A DNA stretch of 64,000 bases from an uncultured Prochlorococcus sp. (lineage in GTDB: Bacteria > Cyanobacteriota > Cyanobacteriia > PCC-6307 > Cyanobiaceae): assembly GCA_902612005.1 (NCBI GenBank), contig CACMCA010000002.1, positions 100,521-164,520 on the forward strand, written 5' to 3'. This document shows positions 19,208-27,963 of this stretch, piece by piece. Position numbers and translations under genes: made by a program. The number at the start of each line of letters is the position of its first letter. Position 1 is the first letter of the stretch. The notes beneath the pieces were generated by a model. It did not search any database. It was not told the DNA's origin and saw only the letters and a list, made by a program, of their open reading frames with translations.

Positions 19208-19723
19208 ATGCTTTTAAAAAATCATTTAATAGAAGTTTTTAAACAAGCCTCTTTAGAAAATAATTTTTTGCTTAAAGAAAATGTTGTTCTTAAGTGGGTC
19301 CATAGATTTGGGATTGATTCATTAAATGATTTATTAATCTATAGTTCACTACAAAAGGAAAATCAGCGTGAAGAAGAAAATCAAGAACAGATCTCTTTAA
19401 TTGATGAAGCGCATGAAGAAAATCAAGAACAGATCTCTTTAATTGATGAAGCGCATGAAGAAAATCAAGAACAGATCTCTTTAATTGATAAAGTGCATGA
19501 AGAAAATCAAGAACAAATTAAGCTTGAATTATCAAAAACTTTTGAAAATATTGAAGAAACAAAGTGGGAATCAAATGGCCTAGAAACTTTTAGCAGCAAT
19601 GAAACATCTAGCAAAAATCAAAATTCTAATAAAATAAATCAATTTACTGAAACTGCAAAATTACCCCTACCTTATATAAAGAATTTAAGGAAGTGGATTA
19701 ACAACGATAAAAAAGCTAGTTAG
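19208..19723 (+). CDS. Hypothetical acidic protein with 14-residue tandem repeats
   Basis: I do not recognise this 171-residue protein. It has an N-terminal part (about residues 1-50, LLKNHLIEVFKQASLEN and VLKWVHRFG) that may be a small helical domain. Then come three and a half copies of EENQEQISLIDEAH (residues 56-97 and beyond), which would form a strongly acidic helix or coiled coil. After a serine/asparagine-rich stretch the C-terminus ends in a short basic-aromatic segment (LPLPYIKNLRKWINNDKKAS). No signal peptide or membrane segment is seen. It starts 7 bases after the ABC-2 permease stop, so a role linked to that exporter is possible but unproven. It converges on groEL. Confidence 0.6.
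   Translation: MLLKNHLIEVFKQASLENNFLLKENVVLKWVHRFGIDSLNDLLIYSSLQKENQREEENQEQISLIDEAHEENQEQISLIDEAHEENQEQISLIDKVHEENQEQIKLELSKTFENIEETKWESNGLETFSSNETSSKNQNSNKINQFTETAKLPLPYIKNLRKWINNDKKAS
19373..19519 (+). repeat. 42-bp in-frame tandem repeat (3.5 copies)
   Basis: Three consecutive 42-bp units at 19373-19414, 19415-19456 and 19457-19498 are almost identical; the third differs by GATAAAGT for GATGAAGC. A fourth, partial unit runs to about 19519. Each unit is 14 codons (EENQEQISLIDEAH), so copy-number change keeps the frame. Near-identity at synonymous positions points to recent duplication or ongoing homogenisation. Confidence 0.95.
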
Positions 19724-19728
19724 CTTTT
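19711..19728. terminator. Palindrome at the convergent ends of the repeat protein gene and groEL
   Basis: AAAAGCTA-GT-TAGCTTTT forms an 8-bp perfect inverted repeat whose A and T arms would serve as terminators in both directions. It overlaps the stop codons of both convergent genes (19721-19723 and 19727-19729). The stem is short and AT-rich with a 2-base centre, so its strength is uncertain. Confidence 0.5.
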
Positions 19729-21352
19729 ACATCATACCCGGCATTCCCATGCCACCCATACCAGGCATTCCCATGCCACCCATACCAGGCATTCCCATGC
19801 CACCCATACCAGGCATTCCCATGCCACCCATTCCTCCCATTGGATCTCCACCTGGTCCTCCAGGGGCTGCGGCTTCAGGCTCTGGAATGTCAGCCATCGC
19901 AACTTCTGTTGTAAGGAGCATAGCTGCAATAGATACTGAATCTTGAAGAGCTAATCTGATTACTTTGGTTGGATCTAATATTCCTGAATCTTTTAAATCC
20001 TCATATTTTCCTGAATCAGCATTAAAGCCTTTGTTAAGTCTTTTAATTTCAGCGACAACTACATCTCCATTAAAACCAGCATTTTTTGCTATTTGTTTGG
20101 TGGGTTCCAAAAGGGCTTCTTTGACTATATTTATACCTGTTTTTAAATCATCTGAAGATGTTTCACTTAAATTTAAAAGGTCATCTGATATTTCAATTAA
20201 AGTTTGCCCTCCTCCAGAAACAACACCCTCTTCAATAGCAGCTTTCGTAGCATTAAGGGAATCTTCGATTCTCAACTTTTTATACTTCATCTCTGTTTCT
20301 GTAGCAGCTCCTACTTTGATAAGAGCCACTCCTCCGGCTAGTTTGGCTATCCTTTCATTGATTTTATCCTGATCATACTCAGACTCAGTTATATTAACTT
20401 CCCTCTTTAATTTCTCTACTCGCGCTTTAACTAGATCTTTAGTGTCTTCGAACGCAACAATTGTAGTTTTATCCTTTGTGATAGTTATTTTTTTTGCTTT
20501 GCCTAAATCCTTAATCGATACTTTATTAAGTGTCATCGATTTATCTTCGCTAATTAACTTAGCCCCTGTAAGAATTGCAATATCTTCAAGGGCAGCTTTT
20601 CTTCTCTCCCCAAATAACGGAGCTCTCACGGAAGCTACATTTAAAACCCCACTATTCTTATTCAAAACCAGAGTGGTTAAAGCCTCTCCTTCAATATCTT
20701 CAGCAAGAATTAGAAAAGGTGAGCCTGACTTTTGAATTTCTTCAAGTATTGGAACTAGATCAACTAAAGTTGAGATTTTTTGATCAGTTATTAATATTTT
20801 AGGGTTTTCAAGTTCACAAACTTGTCTTTCTTGGTCTGTTACGAAATATGGAGAACTATAACCTCTATCAAAAGACATTCCTTCAGTTATATCTAATTCT
20901 GTTTCTAATGATTGAGATTCTTCAACAGTTATTACACCATCTGAAGTAACAATATCCATTGCTTTCGAAATTATAGATCCAATTTCTTCATCACCTCCAG
21001 CACTAACTGTTGCAACTTTTTGGATATCAGAAGCAATATTTTTTAATCCCTCCTGAACCATCTTCTGAGTCAAAATGGTTGCTGTTGTTGTCCCATCACC
21101 AGCACTCTCTTTTGTCTTGGATGCAACTTGTTCTATTAATTTCGCACCTAAATTAGAAATAGGGTTTTCAATCTCGATCTCTTTAGCAACTGTAGATCCA
21201 TCTCTTACTATGTCCGGCGAACCAAATTTCTTTTCTATAACAACGTTTTTTGCTTTTGGCCCAATAGTAACCTTTACTGCATTAGCTACAAAATTCACAC
21301 CTTTTTCTAGCGCTTCTCTTGATTCATTAGAAAAACTTAACTGTTTAGCCAT
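19727..21352 (-). CDS. groEL: 60-kDa chaperonin GroEL (standalone copy)
   Basis: GroEL folds proteins in an ATP-driven double-ring cage. The 541-residue protein has the ATP-binding motif [10 protein letters not shown] (about residues 85-94), the intermediate and apical domains expected for the family, and a C-terminal tail of Gly/Met repeats (about 507-541, MGGMGMPG units). No groES gene is adjacent, whereas the other cyanobacterial copy normally lies in a groESL operon, so this is probably the second, unlinked copy (my inference). No CIRCE element is seen upstream, but an ATTCTA/TAGAAT inverted repeat lies 22-41 bases before the start. It is divergent from a 59-residue membrane protein gene. 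Confidence 0.95.
   Translation of the reverse strand: MAKQLSFSNESREALEKGVNFVANAVKVTIGPKAKNVVIEKKFGSPDIVRDGSTVAKEIEIENPISNLGAKLIEQVASKTKESAGDGTTTATILTQKMVQEGLKNIASDIQKVATVSAGGDEEIGSIISKAMDIVTSDGVITVEESQSLETELDITEGMSFDRGYSSPYFVTDQERQVCELENPKILITDQKISTLVDLVPILEEIQKSGSPFLILAEDIEGEALTTLVLNKNSGVLNVASVRAPLFGERRKAALEDIAILTGAKLISEDKSMTLNKVSIKDLGKAKKITITKDKTTIVAFEDTKDLVKARVEKLKREVNITESEYDQDKINERIAKLAGGVALIKVGAATETEMKYKKLRIEDSLNATKAAIEEGVVSGGGQTLIEISDDLLNLSETSSDDLKTGINIVKEALLEPTKQIAKNAGFNGDVVVAEIKRLNKGFNADSGKYEDLKDSGILDPTKVIRLALQDSVSIAAMLLTTEVAMADIPEPEAAAPGGPGGDPMGGMGGMGMPGMGGMGMPGMGGMGMPGMGGMGMPGMM
19740..19833 (-). repeat. 24-bp tandem repeat encoding the GroEL GGM tail
   Basis: Nearly four copies of a 24-bp unit (19740-19763, 19764-19787, 19788-19811, and most of a fourth) encode the residue unit GMGGMGMP at the GroEL C-terminus. 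The copies are identical at the nucleotide level, which protein constraint alone would not require. Confidence 0.93.
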
Positions 21353-21373
21353 GTTTACTCAATCTTTAGTCTT

Positions 21374-21393
21374 ATTCTAATCTCCCATAGAAT
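21374..21393. promoter_or_regulatory. Inverted repeat upstream of groEL
   Basis: ATTCTA-N8-TAGAAT lies 22-41 bases upstream of the groEL ATG. It is a perfect 6-bp dyad with an 8-base centre. It does not match CIRCE (TTAGCACTC-N9-GAGTGCTAA). It could be an operator or a 5'-leader hairpin; function is not known. Confidence 0.35.
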
Positions 21394-21483
21394 CATTTTT
21401 AAGGGATATTTAATTAAGTGGGGAAAGCCGAATTTCTTTTCATGAGACATACAAATTAACTTAAATAAGAGTATCTTTAAGGT

Positions 21484-21663
21484 ATGGAAGAAACAAATAA
21501 TCTTATTTTTACTCTTACCGCAATCCTTGCGATTGCTATGACATTAATATACTTTCCTTTAAGATTTTTCTTGACATTAACTGCTAGAAGTCGAAGACTT
21601 AAACTTTTACAGAAAATTAGAAGGTTAAGAGATGAATTAGGCCAGCCTTATGAAAGTACATAA
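21484..21663 (+). CDS. Small conserved-type membrane protein (59 residues)
   Basis: The ATG at 21484 opens a 59-codon frame ending in TAA at 21661-21663, which directly abuts the convergent fabG stop. The product has one clear membrane helix (about residues 7-32, LIFTLTAILAIAMTLIYFPL), then a strongly basic stretch (TARSRRLKLLQKIRRLRDE). That is an N-out/C-in single-pass pattern by the positive-inside rule. It is below the length usually tracked but fills the gap between groEL and fabG in the correct orientation. I do not recognise a function. Confidence 0.65.
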   Translation: MEETNNLIFTLTAILAIAMTLIYFPLRFFLTLTARSRRLKLLQKIRRLRDELGQPYEST

Positions 21664-22413
21664 TTAAATACTCATACCTCCGTCTATACTTATTGTTTGC
21701 CCTGTAATGTAACTTCCAGCATTACTTGAAACTAAGAATGACACTAAGTTTGCAATTTGAGTACAACTTCCTAATTTCCCTAAAGGGATAACTTTAAGTA
21801 TCTCTTCAGTATTAAGTTTTTCAGTCATTTCTGTTTCTATAAAGCCTGGAGCTATTGCATTTACGTTTATACCTCTTGAAGCAAATTCTTTAGCACAAGT
21901 TTTGGTGAATCCAATAACTCCAGCTTTAGCTGCAGAATAATTTGCTTGACCGGGATTACCAATTATTCCAACAACAGATGAAATATTTACGATATTACCA
22001 CTTCTTTTTTTCATCATAAATTTTGAAGCATATTTTGTACAAAGAAAAACCCCTTTTAAGTTTGTATTTAATACATCATCCCATTGTTCCGATTTCATTC
22101 TCATCAATAGTCCATCTCTAGTAATACCAGCATTGTTAATAAGAATATCAATGGAACCATTAATTTTTATGATTTCTTCAAAAGCTGAACTGACAGAATC
22201 CTCTCTTGATACATCAAATTTTAATTTATGAGCTTTACCTCCCGAATTTTTTATTGAATTTACAACTTCTTCAGCTTTTTCATCAGAAGAAGAGTAATTA
22301 ATAAAAACTTCTGCTCCTAAGCGGCTTAGTTCTAAAGCAATTTCTTTACCAATTCCTCTGCTAGCTCCAGTGATTAAAGCAACTTTGCCTGATAATGAAT
22401 CTGTATTTGACAT
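21664..22413 (-). CDS. fabG: 3-oxoacyl-[acyl-carrier-protein] reductase
   Basis: It carries out the NADPH-dependent reduction step of fatty-acid elongation. The 249-residue short-chain dehydrogenase has the cofactor motif TGASRGIGKE (about residues 16-25), NNAGITRDGLLMRM, the catalytic serine in VNISSVVG, the YSAAKAG Tyr/Lys pair (about 159-165), and the C-terminal family ending ITGQTISIDGGMSI. The length is normal for FabG. It is divergent from ispD with 92 bases between them. Confidence 0.95.
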   Translation of the reverse strand: MSNTDSLSGKVALITGASRGIGKEIALELSRLGAEVFINYSSSDEKAEEVVNSIKNSGGKAHKLKFDVSREDSVSSAFEEIIKINGSIDILINNAGITRDGLLMRMKSEQWDDVLNTNLKGVFLCTKYASKFMMKKRSGNIVNISSVVGIIGNPGQANYSAAKAGVIGFTKTCAKEFASRGINVNAIAPGFIETEMTEKLNTEEILKVIPLGKLGSCTQIANLVSFLVSSNAGSYITGQTISIDGGMSI

Positions 22414-22505
22414 TATGAAATTTTATAATTTTCAATCGTAGTACTATTTGTGTAAAGATATTGCTTTTATTTATAATTGTCTAGAAAATATTAAGTCCTT
22501 CTATT

Positions 22506-23177
22506 GTGCACTTTTTAATACCAGCTGCAGGTAGTGGTAGCAGAATGAAAGCTGGAAAAAATAAATTACTTATTGATTTAGAGGGAGAGTCTTTGATTTA
22601 TTGGACACTTAAATCTGTATTTTCTGCAAGCTCAACAAACTGGGTTGGAATAATTGGGCAACCGAAAGATAAAAATTTATTATTAAATTCAGCAAAGGAG
22701 TTTGCCCAAAAAGTTCATTGGATTTATGGTGGTGACACTAGGCAACAGTCAGTTTTTAATGGTTTAAAAGCGTTACCAAAAGATGCAAAAAAAGTTTTAA
22801 TACATGATGGTGCTAGATGTCTAATTAATCCTGAATTGATAGACCTTTGTGCCAATCAATTAGATGAAAATGAAGCTGTAATTTTGGCTACTAAAGTAAC
22901 TGACACAATAAAGATTGTTGATAATGAAGGTTTTATTAAAGAAACACCTGATAGAAATTATTTATGGGCAGCGCAGACTCCTCAGGGCTTTTTAGTAGAT
23001 AGATTAAAAAAAGCTCATAAGATGGCAATTGATAAAAACTGGAAAGTCACAGATGATGCCTCACTATTCGAAATGCTTAATTGGAAAGTGAAGATTATTG
23101 AAGGAACTTATTCAAATATAAAAATTACATCCCCTATAGATTTGAAAATAGCAAAACTTTTTGTGAAGAACCCCTAG
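22506..23177 (+). CDS. ispD: 2-C-methyl-D-erythritol 4-phosphate cytidylyltransferase
   Basis: It makes CDP-methylerythritol in the MEP isoprenoid pathway, which feeds carotenoid, chlorophyll phytyl and quinone synthesis. The 223-residue protein begins with the nucleotidyltransferase motif IPAAGSGSRM (about residues 5-14). It contains GGDTRQQSVFNGL, HDGARCLINPEL and the C-terminal TDDASLFE, all typical of IspD. The start is GTG at 22506, immediately before the conserved strand. It converges on the LD-carboxypeptidase gene with no gap. Confidence 0.95.
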   Translation: MHFLIPAAGSGSRMKAGKNKLLIDLEGESLIYWTLKSVFSASSTNWVGIIGQPKDKNLLLNSAKEFAQKVHWIYGGDTRQQSVFNGLKALPKDAKKVLIHDGARCLINPELIDLCANQLDENEAVILATKVTDTIKIVDNEGFIKETPDRNYLWAAQTPQGFLVDRLKKAHKMAIDKNWKVTDDASLFEMLNWKVKIIEGTYSNIKITSPIDLKIAKLFVKNP

Positions 23178-24047
23178 TTAAAAAGGTGTATCGATACTAA
23201 GAATGCCGTTATCACCATTTAAGGTGGCTTCGTATCCTATAGGAATGCAAGCATTTCCCGATATGTGGCCTATTGGTAGGTCAAAAAGAATAGGAAAATC
23301 AAACTCTTGGAGTCTTTCAATAATGCAGTTTTTAAGTAAATCTTTCCATTCAAGGTCGCAGGAATCATTAGAAAAACTTCCGAATCCAATACCAGCAATT
23401 TCAGTAAGTGTTCTTGTCATTCTTAGGTAAGTCAACATGCGATCAATTTTATAAAGATCTTCATTAATGTCTTCAAAAATTATTATCTTCCCTTTGCAAT
23501 CTGGAAAGTGATTAGTACCAATTAAAAAAGTAGCAATAGTTAAATTAGAAACGATAATTTCTCCTTTAGCTTTCCCACCTCTTAAAGGAATTCCTCTTAT
23601 GTCCTCAACATATCCTTCAAAAAGTAAATTTCTTAATCTCTCAAGACTCCACTCTGGCTCTTTGAAAAGGCCAGTAACCATGGGGCCATGAATAGAACCT
23701 ATAAATCCTTGAGAATATTTAGATAGTAATAAAGAACATGTATCTGAGAATCCAAGCATTAAACCATGCTGCCAAGAAGGTTCTTTTTCTAATATTCTTG
23801 CTGAACCCCAGCCTCCTTTTGCAAAAATTATTAGCTTACTATTTTGTGCTTTTTCTAGTTCTTCAAATCTACTTAGATCATCACCTGCAAAATAACCAAA
23901 CTTTTTTGACAGAGAATTTTTTTTATTAATTTCCAAGCCCCAGTTTTTTAAGATTTCTATACCTTTTTGAAAATTTTCTTCTTCATCAATAAAGGAGCTA
24001 GGAGCTAAAATATCTATTAGATCACCTTTTTTTAGTCTAAAGACCAT
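23178..24047 (-). CDS. Muramoyltetrapeptide LD-carboxypeptidase-like protein (peptidase S66)
   Basis: Family S66 enzymes remove the terminal D-alanine from muropeptide tetrapeptides during cell-wall recycling. The 289-residue protein has the expected layout: an N-terminal KKGDLIDILAPSS strand, KGGWGSARILE, the nucleophile region GFSDTCSLLL (Ser within the GxSD motif), IHGPMVTG, and a C-terminal half with GNACIPIG. The acid/histidine partners seem present (IIFEDINE and DLPIGHISGN). An MccF-like immunity role is an alternative within S66, but no microcin locus is present. ubiA starts beyond it on the same strand, 9 bases away. Confidence 0.85.
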   Translation of the reverse strand: MVFRLKKGDLIDILAPSSFIDEEENFQKGIEILKNWGLEINKKNSLSKKFGYFAGDDLSRFEELEKAQNSKLIIFAKGGWGSARILEKEPSWQHGLMLGFSDTCSLLLSKYSQGFIGSIHGPMVTGLFKEPEWSLERLRNLLFEGYVEDIRGIPLRGGKAKGEIIVSNLTIATFLIGTNHFPDCKGKIIIFEDINEDLYKIDRMLTYLRMTRTLTEIAGIGFGSFSNDSCDLEWKDLLKNCIIERLQEFDFPILFDLPIGHISGNACIPIGYEATLNGDNGILSIDTPF

Positions 24048-24056
24048 TTTTAGAAT

Positions 24057-24965
24057 TTATGAGGCAATAATAATTCCCAATAAAAGAACTCCTCCATAAA
24101 TTGATTGATTTTTGAAGTGATTTCCAATATTTTTTATAGATTGCTTCTCCTCAGGAAATACCTTTAGTATATCTCGCTGCATTAAGATTGCCGTTAAAAG
24201 CCAAATTGGCCAAAAAATAAAATCCATTTGATTAATAAATCCGCATAATGCAAGAAAAATAGAAGTTAAAAAATAACAAATTTGAATAGTTATTCTTGTA
24301 TTGTTCTGAAGGTTAACAGCGGAACTATTTATTCCAATTTTGATATCATATTTTTTATCTGCTAAAGCATAAATTGTGTCAAAGCCAAAAGTCCAAAAAA
24401 TAGTGGCTAGCCAGCAAAAGAATAAAACAATACTATTTAAATTGCCTTCATTTGCGGCCCAAGGAATTAAGACAGCAAAACCCCAGCATATGGATAAGAT
24501 TAATTGAGGATATTTAAACCATCTTTTGGCAGAAGGATAAATTAAAATAATAGGTAAAGCTAAAAAAGCAAGTGAAATGGAAAGCATCCTGCCAGGTTGA
24601 GGTAGTGACAAAGTTAAAAAGAAACTACATAAAATCAAAAAGAAAAGAATTGAATAGGCTGTTTTAAGGCCGATTTTATTTGCAGCTAGAGGTCTATTTT
24701 TTGTCCTGAAAACTCTTTGATCAATTTTTTTGTCCCAAATATCATTAACTACGCAGCCTAATCCACTTACTAGTAGCCCTCCCAGGATTATTCTAAGCAA
24801 CATTAAAAATGTTGGATTTGCATCTGGGGTTAAATATAAACTCCATCCAGCAGGAATAAGTAAGATCATTCTTCCAGTCGGCTTATTCCACCTTAATAAT
24901 TCAAAAAAAGTACTTAATTTAATTTGTCGATTTTTATTTTGCATATGACCTATTGTATATTTCAT
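24057..24965 (-). CDS. ubiA: 4-hydroxybenzoate polyprenyltransferase (UbiA family)
   Basis: In cyanobacteria this enzyme prenylates 4-hydroxybenzoate, the first membrane step of plastoquinone synthesis. The 302-residue protein has about eight to nine membrane helices. The aspartate motifs are visible as CVVNDIWDKKIDQRVFRTKNRPLAA (about residues 77-101) and GFDTIYALADKKYDIKIGINS (about 195-215). An in-frame ATG 21 bases downstream (24944, MQNKNRQ) is an equally good start. Other UbiA enzymes (tocopherol, menaquinone, chlorophyll synthase) are alternatives, but the motifs and length best suit 4-hydroxybenzoate. Confidence 0.88.
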   Translation of the reverse strand: MKYTIGHMQNKNRQIKLSTFFELLRWNKPTGRMILLIPAGWSLYLTPDANPTFLMLLRIILGGLLVSGLGCVVNDIWDKKIDQRVFRTKNRPLAANKIGLKTAYSILFFLILCSFFLTLSLPQPGRMLSISLAFLALPIILIYPSAKRWFKYPQLILSICWGFAVLIPWAANEGNLNSIVLFFCWLATIFWTFGFDTIYALADKKYDIKIGINSSAVNLQNNTRITIQICYFLTSIFLALCGFINQMDFIFWPIWLLTAILMQRDILKVFPEEKQSIKNIGNHFKNQSIYGGVLLLGIIIAS

Positions 24966-25069
24966 AACTTTAAATAATCTTACTAGGATTAAATGATTTC
25001 TATTATTTAATAATCAATCTTGGGTATATTTATTAATGGATTAAAAATATCTGCATCTTATAAAAAGAA

Positions 25070-26665
25070 ATGATAAAGAAACAAGATTTAAGATATTTTC
25101 AAGAAAAGCAAATTTTAGTAGCTTCTATAGATATTGGAACTAACTCTACACATCTCTTGTTAGCAGAAATTAATCTAGAGTTAAAATCATTTTCAATAAA
25201 ATTCACTGATAAATCAACCACTCGTCTTGGAGAAAGAGATGAGGAGGGTAATCTTACTGAAGAATCAATCCAAAGAGCATTAGTTACTCTTAAGCGATTT
25301 AAGGAATATTGTAAAAGTAATGGAGTAAAACAAATAGTAACAGCAGCAACAAGTGCAGTTAGGGAAGCTCCAAACGGTCAAGATTTTATCAGAAGAGTTC
25401 TTGATGAAACTGATATTCAAATAGAAATGATAAGTGGTTCTGAGGAAGCCAGATTAATTTACCTTGGTGTTCTTTCTGGTATGGCTTTTGAAGATCAGTC
25501 TTTTGTCATCATAGATATTGGAGGAGGATCTACAGAGTTAATACTTGCAGATAAAAAAGATGCTGTAGCTCTTACCAGTTCTAGAATTGGTGCAGTAAGA
25601 CTTAAAAATGATTTTTTAAATAAAGATTCTATAAATTCAGAAAGATCCATTTTTCTAAAAACTTTTATCAAAGGATCTTTAGAACCATCTGTTCGAAAAA
25701 TAAAGAATAGATCTAAGGGAGATAAGCCTTTATCTATGATTGCAACCAGTGGCACTGCAACCTCATTAGGAAATTTGATTTCAGATGATTTAGGAGAATC
25801 TAAACAAAAGTTGCATGGTTATAAATTTAAAAGGGAAAATTTACAAAATGTATTGGAAAAACTACTTAAATTACCGGTTTCGGAAATCAAGAAAATACCT
25901 TCATTAAGTGAGAGAAGAGCAGAAATAATTATTCCAGGAGCATTGATATTAAGCACAGCAATGGAGATGTTGAACTTTAATGAATTAATAATAAGTGAGA
26001 GGGCGCTTCGAGAGGGTTTAGTTGTAGATTGGATGCTTCGTAAAGGGATAATTAAAAACGAGTTAAATATTCAAAGCAATATTAGAAAAACAACTATAGT
26101 TCATCAGGCTAGAAAGTTTGGAGTAGATAATACAAGAGCTGAGAAAGTTATTGATATTGCCTTTCAAATCTATGATCAGACTAAAAATATCTTTCATAGC
26201 GATAATGATCCCAAAGCTAAAGAACTTCTTTGGGCAGCTTCTAATCTTTATAATTGTGGGAAATACGTGAATGTAGGTTCATATCACAAACACTCTTGGT
26301 ACTTAATAAAAAACTGTGAGTTGTTGGGATATTCTGAAGCAGAAACAAATATTATTGCTTCAATTGCAAGATACCATAGAAAGACTCTACCCAAGAAAAG
26401 ACATGAGTCTTGGCAAAATTTAATATCCAAAGAAGATAAAACATTAGTTCTTGAAATGTCATTAATTTTGAGACTAGCAGCATCTCTTGATCAAAGACCT
26501 GATAAAGTAATTTCCTCAGTTCAAATAAAATTGCAGGAAAATATTCTTACATTTGAACTTCTACCTTTCGATAGAAACAATGATCTTATTCTTGAAAAAT
26601 GGAGCTTAGGATTATGCCGTAATGTAATAAAAGAACTAAAGAATTTAGATTTAAAAGTTATTTAG
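25070..26665 (+). CDS. ppx: Exopolyphosphatase / Ppx-GppA family phosphatase
   Basis: Ppx releases phosphate from polyphosphate; GppA-type members hydrolyse pppGpp. The 531-residue protein has the ASKHA ATPase-like start SIDIGTNSTHLLLAEI (about residues 20-35), TAATSAVREAPNG, DIGGGSTELI (about 149-158) and a C-terminal HD-type region (YHKHSWYLI, ASIARYHRK). The full length with the HD-like extension favours a Ppx of the GppA/Ppx2 class. In low-phosphate waters a polyphosphate-mobilising role is plausible. The 3' end overlaps the convergent helix-turn-helix gene by 8 bases. Confidence 0.9.
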   Translation: MIKKQDLRYFQEKQILVASIDIGTNSTHLLLAEINLELKSFSIKFTDKSTTRLGERDEEGNLTEESIQRALVTLKRFKEYCKSNGVKQIVTAATSAVREAPNGQDFIRRVLDETDIQIEMISGSEEARLIYLGVLSGMAFEDQSFVIIDIGGGSTELILADKKDAVALTSSRIGAVRLKNDFLNKDSINSERSIFLKTFIKGSLEPSVRKIKNRSKGDKPLSMIATSGTATSLGNLISDDLGESKQKLHGYKFKRENLQNVLEKLLKLPVSEIKKIPSLSERRAEIIIPGALILSTAMEMLNFNELIISERALREGLVVDWMLRKGIIKNELNIQSNIRKTTIVHQARKFGVDNTRAEKVIDIAFQIYDQTKNIFHSDNDPKAKELLWAASNLYNCGKYVNVGSYHKHSWYLIKNCELLGYSEAETNIIASIARYHRKTLPKKRHESWQNLISKEDKTLVLEMSLILRLAASLDQRPDKVISSVQIKLQENILTFELLPFDRNNDLILEKWSLGLCRNVIKELKNLDLKVI

Positions 26666-27152
26666 TTTTTTTAATAAGTTCTGGTTTTGGAGTTTGATTC
26701 TGAGAAGAGTCTGAAAATAAATTGAAAATTAAGGATGATGCGATTAGTCCCAGAAAGCCTGAAATTAAAATAAATATTAGGAACCCTACTGGATTAAAAT
26801 TCTTAGATTGCCTTGACTTGTAATTTTTTTTGGAAACTTCTTCAACTATTTCTTCAATTTTCACTTCTTTCCTCTCTGTCTTGAATTCAGCCATTATAAA
26901 ATCTGTATCAAGTTTGAGCTTCTGTGAAATCCTTCTAATCATTGCTTTGACAAATACTTTTTCAGGTAGCTTTTCTTCATTACCCTCTTCTATGGCTTCA
27001 AGTTGATGAGATCCAATTTTTAAATCAGAAGCCAATTCTTCGATAGATTGATTTCTACTTAACCTTGCCTCTTTAATGAAATTTCCAATTCTCTTTAAAG
27101 AGGAATTTTCTCCTTTATTGTTGTTTTCCGAAACAGATTTTATTTCTTTCAA
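26658..27152 (-). CDS. RodZ-like helix-turn-helix membrane protein
   Basis: The 164-residue protein carries an Xre-type/HTH_25 domain (about residues 21-85, with ARLSRNQSIEELASDLKIG and LEAIEEGNEEKLPEK). An acidic linker follows, then one membrane helix (about 122-145, VGFLIFILISGFLGLIASSL) and a short C-terminal tail. This arrangement matches a shortened RodZ, the bitopic organiser of MreB-dependent wall synthesis, but the periplasmic domain is nearly absent. The start is TTG at 27152. The name RodZ-like reflects domain order only. Confidence 0.7.
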   Translation of the reverse strand: MKEIKSVSENNNKGENSSLKRIGNFIKEARLSRNQSIEELASDLKIGSHQLEAIEEGNEEKLPEKVFVKAMIRRISQKLKLDTDFIMAEFKTERKEVKIEEIVEEVSKKNYKSRQSKNFNPVGFLIFILISGFLGLIASSLIFNLFSDSSQNQTPKPELIKKTK

Positions 27153-27207
27153 AGCAAGTAAATTTTTACTAATTATAGTAATTAATATTTTTCTATCAAC
27201 TTTAAGA

Positions 27208-27963
27208 TTATTTATTCCTAAAGAGATGCCTATAAGATGGATTATAAAGATTAGATCTTTTTTGAAAATTACTAATTGCTGGGCTAATTATGTAAATGGT
27301 TGTTCTAATTAGTTTTTTCTCAATAGAAAATTTTTCCATATCTTTTAATTCTATTAATGATGTCCAACCATCATCCCAAGATACTCTAAATCCAACAATA
27401 ACTTTAGTCTCTGGAGGGTAAAACTCTAGTAGAGTTTCTTGAGACCTTTTCACATGCCTAGCACTTAGATATAGACATATAGAGGAATTGTGTTTCGCAA
27501 GATCTTTCAGAGATTCTTTTTCGGGCATCCCCGTTCGCCCTCCTGCTCTAGTTAAAATTATTGTCTGCGTTACGTCAGGGATGGTTAACTCAGCTTCATA
27601 ATATGCTGCAGCAACTTGAAAAGCACTTACGCCGGGTACGACTTCGATTTCAATTTTTTCGTTTTTTAAAATTTCGATTTGCTCTCTAATCGCTCCAAAA
27701 AGGCAAGGGTCTCCATCATGCAACCTCACAACAGTTTTCCCTGCCTGAAATTTTTCTATCATAATTGAGGTGATTTGCTCTAAGTTAAGTGAACTTGTTT
27801 TTATTTTTTCAGAACCTTTCTTAGCAGAATCTAAAATCTTTTCAGGAATTAGAGAATCAGTCCAAATAATGACATCTGCAATTTTTATCTTTTTTAATGC
27901 TTTTAAAGTTAATAATTCTGGATCGCCTGGACCAACACCAATAAAGGATATTTTGTTATCCAT
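27208..27963 (-). CDS. cobM: Precorrin-4 C11-methyltransferase
   Basis: It adds the C-11 methyl group in corrin ring synthesis, using S-adenosylmethionine. The 251-residue protein has the tetrapyrrole methylase motifs [18 protein letters not shown] (about residues 3-20), [13 protein letters not shown] and [14 protein letters not shown], and [14 protein letters not shown], which is typical of CobM/CbiF. The ATG at 27963 is preferred; a GTG at 27981 adds six residues and increases the overlap with lgt. It overlaps the lgt 3' end by 8 bases on the same strand, so the two are likely coupled. The cobT-type gene is at 7534. Confidence 0.93.
   Translation of the reverse strand: MDNKISFIGVGPGDPELLTLKALKKIKIADVIIWTDSLIPEKILDSAKKGSEKIKTSSLNLEQITSIMIEKFQAGKTVVRLHDGDPCLFGAIREQIEILKNEKIEIEVVPGVSAFQVAAAYYEAELTIPDVTQTIILTRAGGRTGMPEKESLKDLAKHNSSICLYLSARHVKRSQETLLEFYPPETKVIVGFRVSWDDGWTSLIELKDMEKFSIEKKLIRTTIYIISPAISNFQKRSNLYNPSYRHLFRNK

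Noticed and set aside
19373..19519. CRISPR-like array
   Set aside because: Units are contiguous with no unique spacers and keep a protein reading frame; the same applies to the repeats at 19740 and 53221.
19749..19946. Proline/isoleucine-rich open frame opposite the groEL tail
   Set aside because: It is the antisense reading of the Gly-Met repeat and has no independent support.
21353..21483. CIRCE heat-shock operator upstream of groEL
   Set aside because: No TTAGCACTC/GAGTGCTAA pair is present in the region.
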